64,000 nt of DNA from NCBI GenBank assembly GCA_014529385.2, contig CM043944.1, positions 57,948,768 through 58,012,767 of the forward strand, read 5' to 3'. Origin of the DNA: Adiantum capillus-veneris (Eukaryota; Streptophyta; Polypodiopsida; Polypodiales; Pteridaceae). The notes under the pieces were generated by a model, which had not been told where the DNA came from, searched no databases, and saw only the letters and a list, made by a program, of their open reading frames with translations. A program made the position numbers and the translations under genes. This document shows positions 44,310-55,448 of this stretch, piece after piece; the first letter of the stretch is position 1; each line of letters opens with the position of its first letter.

Positions 44310-44451
44310 TGTTCCACTATATGTAAAACCTATATATCACGTGCGCTTAAGAACTATTTATAAAACCCCTGAGCTGTGAATTTATCATCAATAAAAAGAA
44401 CCCTTTTCCTATTCAATTTGTAAATCTTTTCTCAAGTTCATTTTTCCAACA
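44310..44451 (+). repeat. Possible solo or 3' LTR (142 bp) with upstream polypurine tract
   Basis: A G-rich tract GGGGGGGGGGAGACAGGGGA (44290-44309) is followed by TGTTCCACTATATG ... TTTTTCCAACA, with TG...CA ends, a TATTTATAA box and an AATAAAAAG poly(A)-like signal. The length is like the C2 LTRs, but the sequence is different. No partner copy is in the window. Confidence 0.4.
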
Positions 44452-45284
44452 CCCTTCTGTATGTAAATTTGTGAAAAAATATCGAATAAAATAATCCCTA
44501 CTAATGAGTCCACGTGATATGCATTTTTAATTATAGTGACCCCCCAAGTCCATGTCCCATAAAAAATTGGTAACTTTAACTCATTACTAGCAACAAAAAC
44601 ATAAGAGCATTGAGTCCCTTTTATGTAACATCATTGACATCAACATTGGTAAGAAGACAATCCAAACACAATCATAGCTAGTGCATTTTTCACAAAATTA
44701 AAGAGAAATGTGCATCTCTTGCAATACCCACATTGATTTAGCATCATCAACCCTTCTAAATTTATGGCCATCATAAACCTTTGAACAATTTGTTCTTGTA
44801 GTACCAGAGGCACTTTTACTTGGGATTTTAGCTTCATGAAAAAAAAACTTTAACATGTGAATCTTCATCCACAAGTCCCTCCTTTAGCCATGAAAATCTT
44901 CATCATATGTCAAAGAGCTATAAATTGCTTCCTCTTGAAAATCATGAGAAAGAACACAAAAGAAATTGTTGGATTTCCTATACTTCAGTCATTTTAAATA
45001 TGCCAAACACATAAAAGGCTTCATGTAGGAAATTCTCACTTGTTTCTTCATCTTCTTCTTCTTTATATGCTTCTATATTACCCAAAATATATTGAAACCC
45101 CGTGAAGATTTGTCGTGCACCCCACCTAAATAGGCACATACATTTGTAAGAGACTAGTAATTGATGCATGCTCTTCTCCATCAACCATGCCATATATAGA
45201 CCCTTGGTCTAGTAAATATATCCCCCTCGTATCACACGTGCATCATAGGCCTTGGCCTATCCAGTACTTCCTTACGCCTGATGT

Positions 45285-45330
45285 TACTCCCCCCTTGGAG
45301 AAGCATTTTTGTCCTTGAAAACAAAAAACA
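45285..45330 (-). other. Possible 3' end of a minus-strand gypsy element (PPT)
   Basis: On the minus strand TTCAAGGACAAAAATGCTT then CTCCAAGGGGGGAGTAACATC resembles the last pol codons plus polypurine tract that precede a 3' LTR in plant Ty3/gypsy elements. No LTR pair or pol is visible nearby. Confidence 0.3.
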
Positions 45331-46467
45331 TCATATTAGTGAATTTTGGGTATTTTTCAATTCCCACTTTCAAAATGAGCTTAAGATTTGACCACATGGC
45401 CAAATCTTAGCAAAAGTTTTGAGAGCATGGATTGAAGAGATTTTCAAGTACTACCTTGTAGAAGGAAATGGCTTTAAAAAATAGTTTGAGATTTGTCCAT
45501 ACGATCAAATCTTTAAGACGTTGGTGATTCCCAAATTGACTCTAAAGTCTCAAACTCTTTAATATGAAGTTAAAAGTGATTATATCTTTGTAAAAACACT
45601 ACAATGACATCCCTCATGAAAACAAGCTTTCCATTAGACTAGTACATAGTTTAGTTTAGTAGGAGACTCAATGAAACCAAGAAAAAACTTTTGATTTTCC
45701 ACATTTTTTTTCCTTTGAAATTATTTGTATGAATTCAATATTTTTAATGAGCTATCACAGGTAGGAGGTGTCTAAATGAATGACCAAGTTTGAGACTTTT
45801 CAAAAGTAATGAAACATGATACAAGAATACCTCTTCACAACTTTTCATGAAAGTGACATGTTGACAAAACTCATCATCAAAGATTATGTCCTTGACTTGC
45901 TATCCTTTCTCATCTGTACACAACCCCACCATAACTGATGATCGAGGTTGAAAACCTGACCTAAACATTAAGGGACTAAACCTAGTCACAACATGGGTTA
46001 CATCGTGGTAAGAAAAATCCAACAAGAGAGATAAATTTTTCAATTGGATTTCTTTTTGCTAACATACATTTTTAGTATACCCTCTAGCATATCCTCTAGC
46101 ACAAGATTAACACTTGTAAACTACCTATCCGTCACTCGATAACTGGTAGTACTGATATTGAGTTATTTTTTCCCAATTTCTTATAGATGCTTTTCCAAAA
46201 ATGACTTCTAATCATGGGTGATAGCTACTCTAATTATTTTTTAATAGTCTATATATACAGATTACAAACAACCAGCTTGGTTAACTTTAGAGATTGAATA
46301 GTAAACTAAATAAACTTTACCAAGTTTAGTCAATTTACCTACAAGCACCCATACCGAGCCATGACCTTGTATGGTGATTGATAGACCCACAATAATTTTC
46401 AAAAACAAATTGCACCTTTGTTGTGAAGTGATTCATAAAATCTTTTTATAAAATCTTTTTACCCCTA

Positions 46468-46469
<2 letters not shown>
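45331..46469. other. Unassigned AT-rich sequence
   Basis: No gene supported. Confidence 0.35.
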
Positions 46470-46526
<57 letters not shown>

Positions 46527-46586
46527 AAATTGGCTATACTAAAGGTAGCATGTGGGCATTGCCTGGACCCTCCAACCCTCTTTCTC

Positions 46587-46650
<64 letters not shown>

Positions 46651-46902
46651 ATTCACTTCATGCCGATCACCCATCCATGCTCTTCTCTCCTATTTTACTG
46701 CTTTGGTAGTCTTCATCTCTTTGCCTTGAATGCACTGACAAACCACCCCTTCCCCACCACTCATTCACACACATACACTCCACTGCTATCCTTTTTGTGC
46801 GATGGCTGCTAGTGACACTCACACACACACACACACACACGGTGTGCAACGCTATCTTTCTCTCTGTTCCCCTTCTTCTACTCTAGCGCCAGGGCCCACA
46901 AT

Positions 46903-46964
<62 letters not shown>

Positions 46965-46998
46965 CCCCTTCTTCTTCTCTAGCGCCAGCGCCCACAAT

Positions 46999-47087
<89 letters not shown>
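46470..47087. repeat. Compound (CT)n microsatellite cluster
   Basis: Four long CT runs at 46470-46524, 46590-46646, 46909-46961 and 47004-47087. The last two are separated by duplicated ~45-bp segments containing CCCCTTCTTCT, CTCTAGCGCCAG and GCCCACAATACC, so a unit of about 95 bp was duplicated with its microsatellite. A short CA run lies at 46820-46840. Ser-Leu or Arg-Glu repeat proteins read here are artefacts. Confidence 0.9.
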
Positions 47088-47088
<1 letters not shown>

Positions 47089-47159
47089 CTTCCACACACC
47101 GTCCTCCATCTCCCCATGCTTCAGCATGCCTTGCCATCTCTGCCTGCATGTTTTTTAAT

Positions 47160-48989
47160 TAATTTGAGTATCATTCATTTTTGTTTTTGTTTAATTTTAT
47201 TTTATAAAATTCAAAAAAATTTACAAAAAACTCAAAATGCAAGCAAATAGTACGCAATAGCTACAAGCAAAAGGTGCTATATCACAGCCAAATGAGCCAA
47301 CATCGACTGAAGCAAGTGGTCAAAGCTAGGAAAATGTAGAAAAAGATCAACCAAGAGACTCCACCACAATAAGAGCATTCAATGCAAAAGAAATTTTGAG
47401 AAGACCAAAACAAAGCTGGACTTTTGTCTAGACAAGGTATATCACGTCTTTTTGCACTTGATAAAAATGTGGCCAACCATAACTCAAAGAAGGACTAGAA
47501 TTCATTAGCATGTTGGGAAATAAACAAGCAAAATGTTGGGGAATCATTTTCACCATCATTCAAATCGGTTCAAAGAACCTCAAATCTCAAACACTTTCGA
47601 CATGCACAAGCAAGCGAAAAAAGATTTTTTTATAAAAAATGTCAATTATGATAAAACCATCAAACCGACCTCCAAAAGTAGCAAAACACTCAAAACTCAA
47701 CCAACGATGGCACAAAAACGCTCCAAATCATGCTGCAATTATGCACACAAAACAGCTCGTCAAGAACACAATTTATCATTTTTTTATGAAACTTATTAGA
47801 AATTAATACAAACATTGGCAAATAATTGTCAAAAAGTACAAAAAATATCTAATTTAGAAAAAAAAATCCAAATACATAATGCTGCAGTCCAACCAAATCT
47901 CAATTAAAACCTCAATTCAATGCCAATTAATTCTACCAAAAGTACGCAATTAAATCGGCAAAATTAGGTAAAAGTAATGCAATTAAAGTGTGTAGATCTT
48001 GAGCGTGTAGATCCCTGTTTTGAGCTTGAAAACAAATCAATTAGCCATTACACACATTAAATTTTCAATCAAACATCCAATCATGCAAGCACATTAACCA
48101 ATTTTTTATGCACACTCACATAAATAATTTGTAGTTTTTTACTAGTTTCTATGTAAGCACACACAATTGTTAATCATGTCAAATTTGCAAATCAAGCATA
48201 AAAATTTCTAGTTGTGCATGTACATATCACAAATCAACAAAAAAATGTCTAATTGCACATGTACATATCACAAATCAACAAACACATTTGCCAAATCACT
48301 AAGCACCCATTCAGTTTTTGGGCATGCACAAGGGAAAATTTATGCACGCACACCTAAAATTAAGCATACACACTCAATCAAAGTGCACACATGTAATCAC
48401 AATGGACCATTCAAAGATGCGATTAGCAAGTCAACAATGAAAATTACCAAATGAAACCATCAATTTTTGCACCTTCAATTCTAGGAAAAATTTGGGATGG
48501 CATGCAAGCATACAAATCCAAATCTCAAAAACACCAAATTGACAACGGCTATGCATACATCACAAATCTTGAATTCAATGGCACTATCCAATTGTCGATT
48601 GCTCAATGTGTAGGCCGATTTCGTTGAAGCTCCAAAGGCCTAATCTTGAATTCCAAAGTTAACAAATGGTTATGTGATTATCACAAATCGACCTTCTTAG
48701 AATGCAATCCAAGCCTCTAATTAGGTACATATCAAAACACGAGCACAAAATGTTAGTTCAATCAATTGAAAAATTAGTGTGTAAACAAGCAAAAAATAGT
48801 GAAACTAGCAAAGGATTAGTGAGAAATTAGTGTATAGCCACAAAATTAGAAAGATGTGGTATCAAATTAGGAAAAATTGAACATATTTATGTACGCACAC
48901 ACATCCAGAATCCACAAAACAACAAACACACAAAGGAAATTAGTGAGGAAAACTATTTAATTTTCCATTATTTTAGTAGCATACGCAAT
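47160..48989 (-). other. AT-rich noncoding region, possible leader of a decayed minus-strand LTR element
   Basis: 1.8 kb with no gene. It lies inside a degraded PBS at 48993-49010, so it may be the 5' leader of that element. Two tandem ~37-bp units with GCA(C/T)GTACATATCACAAATCAAC occur at about 48215-48285. Confidence 0.4.
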
Positions 48990-48992
48990 CGA

Positions 48993-49010
48993 TCCTTGAC
49001 AATGGTGCCA
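48993..49010 (-). other. Degraded tRNA-Asp-type primer-binding site
   Basis: On the minus strand TGGCACCATTGTCAAGGA, then TCG. It differs from the Athila-type TGGCGCCGTTGCCGGGGA only by G-to-A and C-to-T changes, several of them at CpG sites. Confidence 0.6.
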
Positions 49011-49012
49011 AA

Positions 49013-49787
49013 TGTTGGGGGTACCATTGTAGCATAGCTACAATGACCAATTCATAAATCTCAATCCAGAGTGATGAGCTATCCAACTAGGGGCTTGAAA
49101 CAATCACACAATTAGTGAGCTAATCATGGCCACACGAACACTAACTCTACGAGGTGAGCTTCTCGGCATATGGAGGAGCTAAGCCACATTGATTGACAAT
49201 CTCCATCCACTTCTCTTCACCTCAAATCACTCAATCACACACAATAACAATTGAAATGATGCACACATCACTAATCCTATCATGCAGAACACTAATCGAT
49301 ACACACATAGATCTATCGAATATCCACACTCCAATCAAACCTAACATGCACACAAAAATAATAGAGGGTAATTGCACAAGATTAATCACTAATTAGTTAA
49401 GATCAAGGTAATCAAAGCATCATAGACAATCATAAGAGAGTGAAAGAGAATCAAGCATTGATTAGTGTTAATCAAGTTACATAATCAAGGAGAAGCTCAA
49501 GGACTCCATAGTCACACACCTCATGAGCTCTTACTAGGAGTGGTCTCAACAAATGAGTTTGAGCACCTTAATTCCATTTACACATTGCCTTATATACCTA
49601 GGCATACTACCTAACCTATTCTTTACAACTTGGAACTCTCATTGAGCCTGTAACACATTATAATTCTTACAATGGATTGGAATAAATCCAAAATTTACAA
49701 TACACGACATTTTGGAAAAATGTGAAAATTTGTAGCTAATTGCTTCTTCATCTTCGTCCTTGATATGCATTTGCAAGGCTTGGGGAC
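49013..49787 (-). repeat. Decayed LTR, minus strand, interrupted by E2
   Basis: On the minus strand it ends GGTACCCCCAACA two bases before the degraded PBS and has a TATATAAGG box near 49595. The TATA-to-LTR-end distance of about 580 bp is similar in scale to E1 and E2. E2 inserted in it at 49787; its U3 end should continue just after 60724 but I cannot fix the boundary. Confidence 0.5.
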
Positions 49788-50728
49788 TGTTTGGAGGTGA
49801 CAACAACATACAAGTGCCCACCTAGCCAAGGTGCCCGTTGGGTCAGCCGGCCAAAGTTTTGATGTGGTCACATTATTTTTCCGATGTTTAATACATCAAA
49901 CCCTGTAAAAGCCTAATGTCAATCATCTATGTCAAGTCTAAGTCAAAGATGTAATTTTTCCAATGATGTATGTAAAGGTCCATGAGAAGTTGGCCGCCGG
50001 CCACTTAGAAAGCCCTGGGTATATAATACACTGAGGTTAGTGGGAAAGAGGATATTATTTTTTGAAGATAAGTGACTACTGCGTTACGCACAAAGAGCTG
50101 CCTCTTTGCTCAAACTTGTAATCATCGCTTCTGTGGCTACGTTAATCCAAATTCAGTTTTGTTTCTTGCATTGTGTTCCTCTTACTCTGCTCTTTCATTC
50201 AAGTGTAGGCATTCAAGATTCGGTGAAGGTTTCAAATGCATCCATTTAGGCCTTATTAAATCGTTGTTTTGAGTGTTTATATGCGTATTTTATGTTGTTT
50301 TGACCCTAGGAGAGGCTTTAGGGACCCTAAAACGACCCTTTAGGGTCATCCGTTTACTGTTTTTACGTACTGTGGGACGAACGATCGCGATCTTTGTACC
50401 TCTCTAGAATGCTGTGACAGTGATAGGATATGTTCATGATAGTCCCCTATAGCTTTCCTTCAAGTTTCATGCGATTCCGATATGATTTGCATGGTGAACG
50501 GGCGTGATGACTGTAGAACTGTGTAGAAGGACATAGGCAGATTATTTGGCTTTAGTGTGTTTGATTTGCTTGTAGAGTTAGTAGTTGCATCTCTTCGAGT
50601 TCACTTCATTAGGTTTGACATCCTAATGAGTTTCCATGCCTCATCCGAATCGCTTCCCCTGTATCGATAATTGTATGTTGATGCTTGAGAGCTATGCTAT
50701 GGACGTCCATCGCGGCGACCCACAACCA
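49788..50728 (+). repeat. E2 5' LTR
   Basis: Contains a TATA box at 50020-50028, telomere-like TTTAGGGACCCTAAA near 50316, and the CGATCGCGATC motif at 50392-50402 that is repeated through the leader. Confidence 0.93.
50020..50028 (+). promoter_or_regulatory. E2 5' LTR TATA box
   Basis: TATATAATA, 232 bp into the LTR, repeated at 60016-60024 in the 3' LTR. Confidence 0.65.
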
Positions 50729-50729
50729 T

Positions 50730-50747
50730 TGGCGCCGTTGTCGGGGA
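50730..50747 (+). other. E2 primer-binding site, tRNA-Asp type
   Basis: TGGCGCCGTTGTCGGGGA starts one base after the LTR and differs from the E1 site at one position. Confidence 0.88.
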
Positions 50748-53270
50748 ATGAATCTTAGGTGATGAGTGACCGAGTGCGTATTCAGAGTTTTCTTATTGTT
50801 CCAAAATATAATTTCCATTCCATTTACATTTCAGTGAAGCATCTAGACAAGGGTTTAGTGCTTAGTGGAGTCTAGGGTCGATGGACTGGCTAGATCTACT
50901 CTTGAGAGATATAGGGAGTTGTGAGTGAGGTTGCTTGAAGCATTTTTTCTCTTCAAATTTCTTTGTATTGATTGAGTACTGATCCATGATCTGTTTTTTA
51001 TCCTGTTTGTTTTGTTTGATTCATTTTCTTATGTTCTTTCATTTTTGTACTTAGGAGTAGGATAAGTAAATCACATTCCAGTCAGATTTGGGGTAAAAGT
51101 TAGAGTCGAGAAACCAGAATACCATAACTTTGGCAAAAAGGCCATAAGACTTTGAAATTTTGAAAATTTGACCAAACAGAGCTGAAATTGATTCAAATCA
51201 CAAAGTGGTAGCACCAAACACTAGGAAACACTTGTCAGAGGGAGCAGACAAAATCTCATCAGATTTGGCCCAGGTACTACGATCGCGATCGGTGTACCTC
51301 AGTGTCAGAATTATACAAGATTTGACATGTGCCTTCCTGATAAGATTCTAAACAAGTTTGTCTAAAACAACCACATCCAAAAACATCAAAAATCAAGGAA
51401 ATTAGGCCACTTGGGTAAAACTAGCCTGGCAGACCCAGAAACTGTAAAATCTTGACTTTTGGTGATCCAAATGCAAAAAGACTTGGGGGATAGCCTTAAA
51501 ACATCAGTGTCTACAAGCATGCCAAATTTGGTCTAATTTGGGCTCAGAACTACGATCGCGATCGGTGTACCTAAGTGCCAGATTTTGACCAAATTTCATC
51601 TGTGGGATCCTCAGGTGTAGACAAACATAAAAGTCTTAAAGGACCTAGAGCCAGAAACCTCAAAATACCTGTCAAACCATCTGAATACAGATCCAAGTCA
51701 AAAACTGCTAAACTGGCATAGAAATTGACTTTTGGTAGACCAAAACACATCAAAACTGAGAAGAAACCATGCAGAGGGATAGCATGTGCATAGGACAAGC
51801 CTAGGTATCTCTCAAATCCCAAATCAAACATCAAAATCAATCAAACCTGATAAAATTGGAAAATCAGGCACTTCAAACCAAGAAACTGTAAATTCTTGAC
51901 TTTTTTGAGTCCAAATACAAAAGTGTCTGGCAGGTAGTCTTAAAATAGCTTAGTGAACAAGCTCGTGAAGTTTCATCCAATTTGGGCTCCAAACTACGAT
52001 CGCTATCGATGTACCTCAGTCCCAGATTTTGACCAGACTTTACCCACACATACACCTAGGTTATATAAGATACCAGGAGTTTTCAAAATTCAAAAAAGTA
52101 ACCAAAATAGCCAAAAATAGCAGACAGTTAGAAAACCACTGTAGTAGACCAAGATCTTGTGAAAACTTGACTTTTTCTTGTCCAAAGTCAAAAAGATTTG
52201 GAGAGTAGACTGTACACATCATTGTCTACCATATCCACAAGTTTCACCTGAAAAGGAGCTGGTACTATGATCGCGATCGGTGTACCCCAATGACATTTTG
52301 AGTTGAGACTTGGTGAGTAGGTAGCTGATAACTAGACAAACAACTTTCTCAAAAGAACCAGGTTCAAAAAACCAAAAGACAGTTGTCAAATAGGGCAAAC
52401 ACTGATCATTGATCCTTTAGACCAAAATTTTGAAAAAATTCAAGTTTTTGTGATCCAAATGGAAAATGGGTTTGGGAATGGACTAATCATACCCATGTCT
52501 ATCAACTCCTAAAATTTCATGCAAAAAGGAGCTGTAACTACGATCGCAATTGGTGTACCCCAGTGGCATTTTGGATTGAAAATTTATGAGTAGGTAGCTG
52601 ACATCTAGTGCAACATATTTTCCAAAAGGAGCAAGGTCAAAAAAGCAAAAGAAAGTGGTCAAAAGTCCCAGTTACACAATCAGGCCAATAACTGCAAAAC
52701 CACCTGGGATTTGGGTTTTCATTGGTCAAAACATCTGCAAATTCAAAAATACAAAGACACTTGGTATCAAGACATCAAGGGCTAGCTACTGTGCAAAAAT
52801 CTTCCAAATCTGTGACATGGGGTCAACGATCGCAATCGGTGTACCTCTACATAGTGGGGGTATCTGACTTCATAAGTTTGTAGACCTACTTGAGTACATC
52901 CCAAATCTCAAGTTTGAGTGAAAAATACCTTTGGGAGGCCAAGATACAAGCCAAAGTTCCTGTGTTCTGGTCCTGAGACTGTTTTGAGTGTTGTTTCAAG
53001 TGCAGTTCACTAAAAGTGCTCTAACTTTTGACACACAACTCCAAATTGAGTCAGGTATAGCTAGGAAGAAAGCTTTGGTTTTAGAGCTGAATTTTTCTAG
53101 GTTTCCTAATTCGAAACTTTTAGGGTACCCAGAACCAATTTCCAGAGACCAAAAAAGTCACAAATTCTTGACTTTTTAGAGACCTGACCATGGGCAAAAA
53201 GGGATTGTGTGCACTAAGCCAAGGTGTTCTTATCAAGGACCATCTGGAGAGTATTGAGTGAGGCTTAAAC
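50748..53270 (+). other. E2 5' leader with ~270-bp degenerate tandem units
   Basis: 2.5 kb noncoding. Units share blocks such as TTTCATCCAATTTGGGCTC followed by ACTACGATCGCGATCGGTGT and CCAGATTTTGACCA. Outside these blocks the units have diverged strongly. No gene is supported. Confidence 0.75.
51281..52837. repeat. E2 leader array of CG-rich palindromes (six copies)
   Basis: The core CGATCGCGATCG is its own reverse complement and is followed by GTGTACC. GATC starts at 51281, 51554, 51998, 52269, 52542 and 52828, spacings 273, 444, 271, 273 and 286 bp. The first two copies have the perfect core; the others differ at one or two bases. The 5' LTR has one more copy at 50393. Confidence 0.92.
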
Positions 53271-54390
53271 ATGACAACTCATCCATCATTAGGGTTTCCC
53301 ACTCAACTCAAAGCTATGCCACCTACACAAACAGCCAGAAATACTGCAACACCTACAACAAGAGGGTTGGGACAAGACCATGAGGCTTATCAATCATATC
53401 AAGCCAAACCTCAAGGCATGGCTCATGGATATTTGTCAAGTGGTCATGTAGCTCACTGGAAGCCAAACCAATCAACTAAAATGCGAGATTTTGGAGGAAA
53501 TTGTTGGAGACTTAGAGGAGAAGCATCCTCTAATCAACAAACCCAACGTGAGGTTCATCAAAACCAATGAATCCACGAGAGTTCTAATGGATTACACTTA
53601 TGATGGCCTTTATAGGTTACCTATTGGGGATCAAAACAACTTCTATAGATGTTTAAATTCCATCATTGAAGAGTTGACAGACTACAAGAACCTCTATGCC
53701 TTCACATACACAAATGACCAGGGAGTGCAAGTTCTAATGGTAGATAAGTATGGACGAGAGTACAAACTTATCAGCCCAATTGATCTAGAAAGATATACAT
53801 ACATGGGTACTCCAATCTCTGATTACTACTTTCAACCGAGTGTAAGCGTACGAGGGTTTTTTGAGACTGATTTGCAAGAAGCTAACATTGAAACTATGGA
53901 ATCAAATGGACCTCAAACATCCAAAATAGCTATTCACGGGAGTGTAGCTCCTACCTCATTGAGTGGAACCAAGAGACCACCAATTAGACTTACAAATCCA
54001 TCAACATTTCCAAAACATGTCTCAAAGGGGATTCCACCAAGATTTGCTCCAAGACGAAAAGAAGGAACGAGGGATGTCTTTGTGAGAGACCCCAACCCGC
54101 TAAGATACATGGTTGAACCAGAACCAATGAGACCATATCAATTGGCCAAATGTGTCAAAAAGAAGTATGATGGATTAAGGGATCCATACGTACATGCATC
54201 CTTGTTCAAACAAGTGTTAAGAGCCGAACAAGTATTTTATTTTCATACACAGTGTGAGGGATTTGGCTTAACCTTGGAAGGTATAGCATTGAATTGGTTC
54301 CAACCGTTGGACAAAAATGCATTCTCAAACGTTGAACAATTGTTGCAAGAATTTGTTTCTACTATAATCAAATCTACACGAGGGGGATAG
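53271..54390 (+). pseudogene. E2 Gag with N-terminal domain, C-terminally truncated
   Basis: ATG at 53271 opens MTTHPSLGFPTQLKAM, which after about 70 codons shifts near 53485 into the frame LEEIVGDLEEKHPLINKPNV. The unrecognised N-domain follows (GLYR ... NNFYRC ... ELTDYKNLYAFTYT ... DKYGREY). Then, without interruption, comes the Gag core (KCVKKKYDGLRDPYVHASLF, GFGLTLEGIALNWFQ). It ends at 54390 after LLQEFVSTII; the second half of the Gag core present in E1 (KQREHEKVKEA to LRNDTLKKDL) is missing. The next frame resumes E1-like sequence near IPLPNHPLFQNRV, so an internal deletion is likely. This copy shows that N-domain and Gag are one protein. Confidence 0.82.
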
Positions 54391-55448
54391 TATTTGGACA
54401 TCAAATAGAAAAACAAATTCCATTACCAAATCATCCATTATTTCAAAATAGGGTTGTATCAAGGGCTTTACAAAGAGCTAAGGTATCACAACCTAGGCTA
54501 GGGCAAGAACCTATGAGAAAACTCTATTCATTGAATTAGGACACTCTGATGTTCATAGCCAATCAAGAGCGTAGACCAGAGACCATTCTGGCTAAGCAAG
54601 AACAACCATCAATTGTGCCACCAGTGACTCAACAAGATGGACCATGCTACAAGTGTGGAGGTAATCATTGGGCCAAGAATTGTTCTCGTGTAGAGATAAT
54701 TGGATATTGTTATTTGGAGTGTGCCATTACACACATTGTTCCTAATTGTCCAAAACACCCAAAAAAACAAGGTAAAACAACAATGAATGTTGTGGGAGTG
54801 TTACCTTCCTCAAGTGGATCAGAGGCAGAACCCAAAATTCTTGTGAAGGTAGTGACTAGAGCACAAGCAAAAGAAAATGCTGAGGACCAAGCTAATGAGG
54901 AGAAGGATCAACAACCCAAACAAGGGGAAACAACTAGTGTGTCAGTGAGGACTGGGAGAAAATCCTGGAAAGCCAAAAGAGACATAATTAAAGCAAAAAC
55001 AATTACAAATCAAACTGCACTATAAAGAGAATTACAAGAGACAAAGGAGCAGTTAAAACAAGAACGGGAAAACAAAATGGTGGTGAGCGATAAGAAACCA
55101 AGGAAGGCGTCTTCCGTAGGATCTGTGTTAGTAGACAAAGTCCTAGAGCCATTAGATGTTGCATTGGAAGCATATGAGGCTAGATTGAAACCCAACCAAA
55201 CCCTAGAGCAACGAGGGATGAAATATCCTCATGCTGAGGTAGAGACTGAGAGGTTGAAAATGTGTAAGGAATTGGTAAAAACTGCACAGGCAATGATGGA
55301 GCCTGAAGCACCAATTCCACCTCTAGAAACAAAACCAAAAAGTGTTGGATTTGAAATGCCTAAGGCAAAGGTTGTTGAAACATTAACTCAAAGAAACATT
55401 GAGCTAGAATCACAAAAGGATGTGCAAGCAAAGACTGCAACACAATAA
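54391..55448 (+). pseudogene. E2 zinc-knuckle region
   Basis: Frame continuing from about 54400 with stops at 54538-54540, 55023-55025 and 55446-55448. TLMFIANQE matches E1 TLMFIAHGG. The knuckle CYKCGGNHWAKNC (from 54645) has the same C-x2-C-x3-H-x4-C form as E1. A second, CYLECAITHIVPNC, retains its final Cys where E1 has lost it. VVTRAQAKE and the GSVLVDKVLEPLDVALEAYE stretch are also shared with E1. RNA binding is the expected role. Confidence 0.82.

Noticed and set aside
46552-47158. Ser-Leu and Arg-Glu repeat proteins across the CT tracts
   Set aside because: They are translations of CT/GA microsatellites in every frame.
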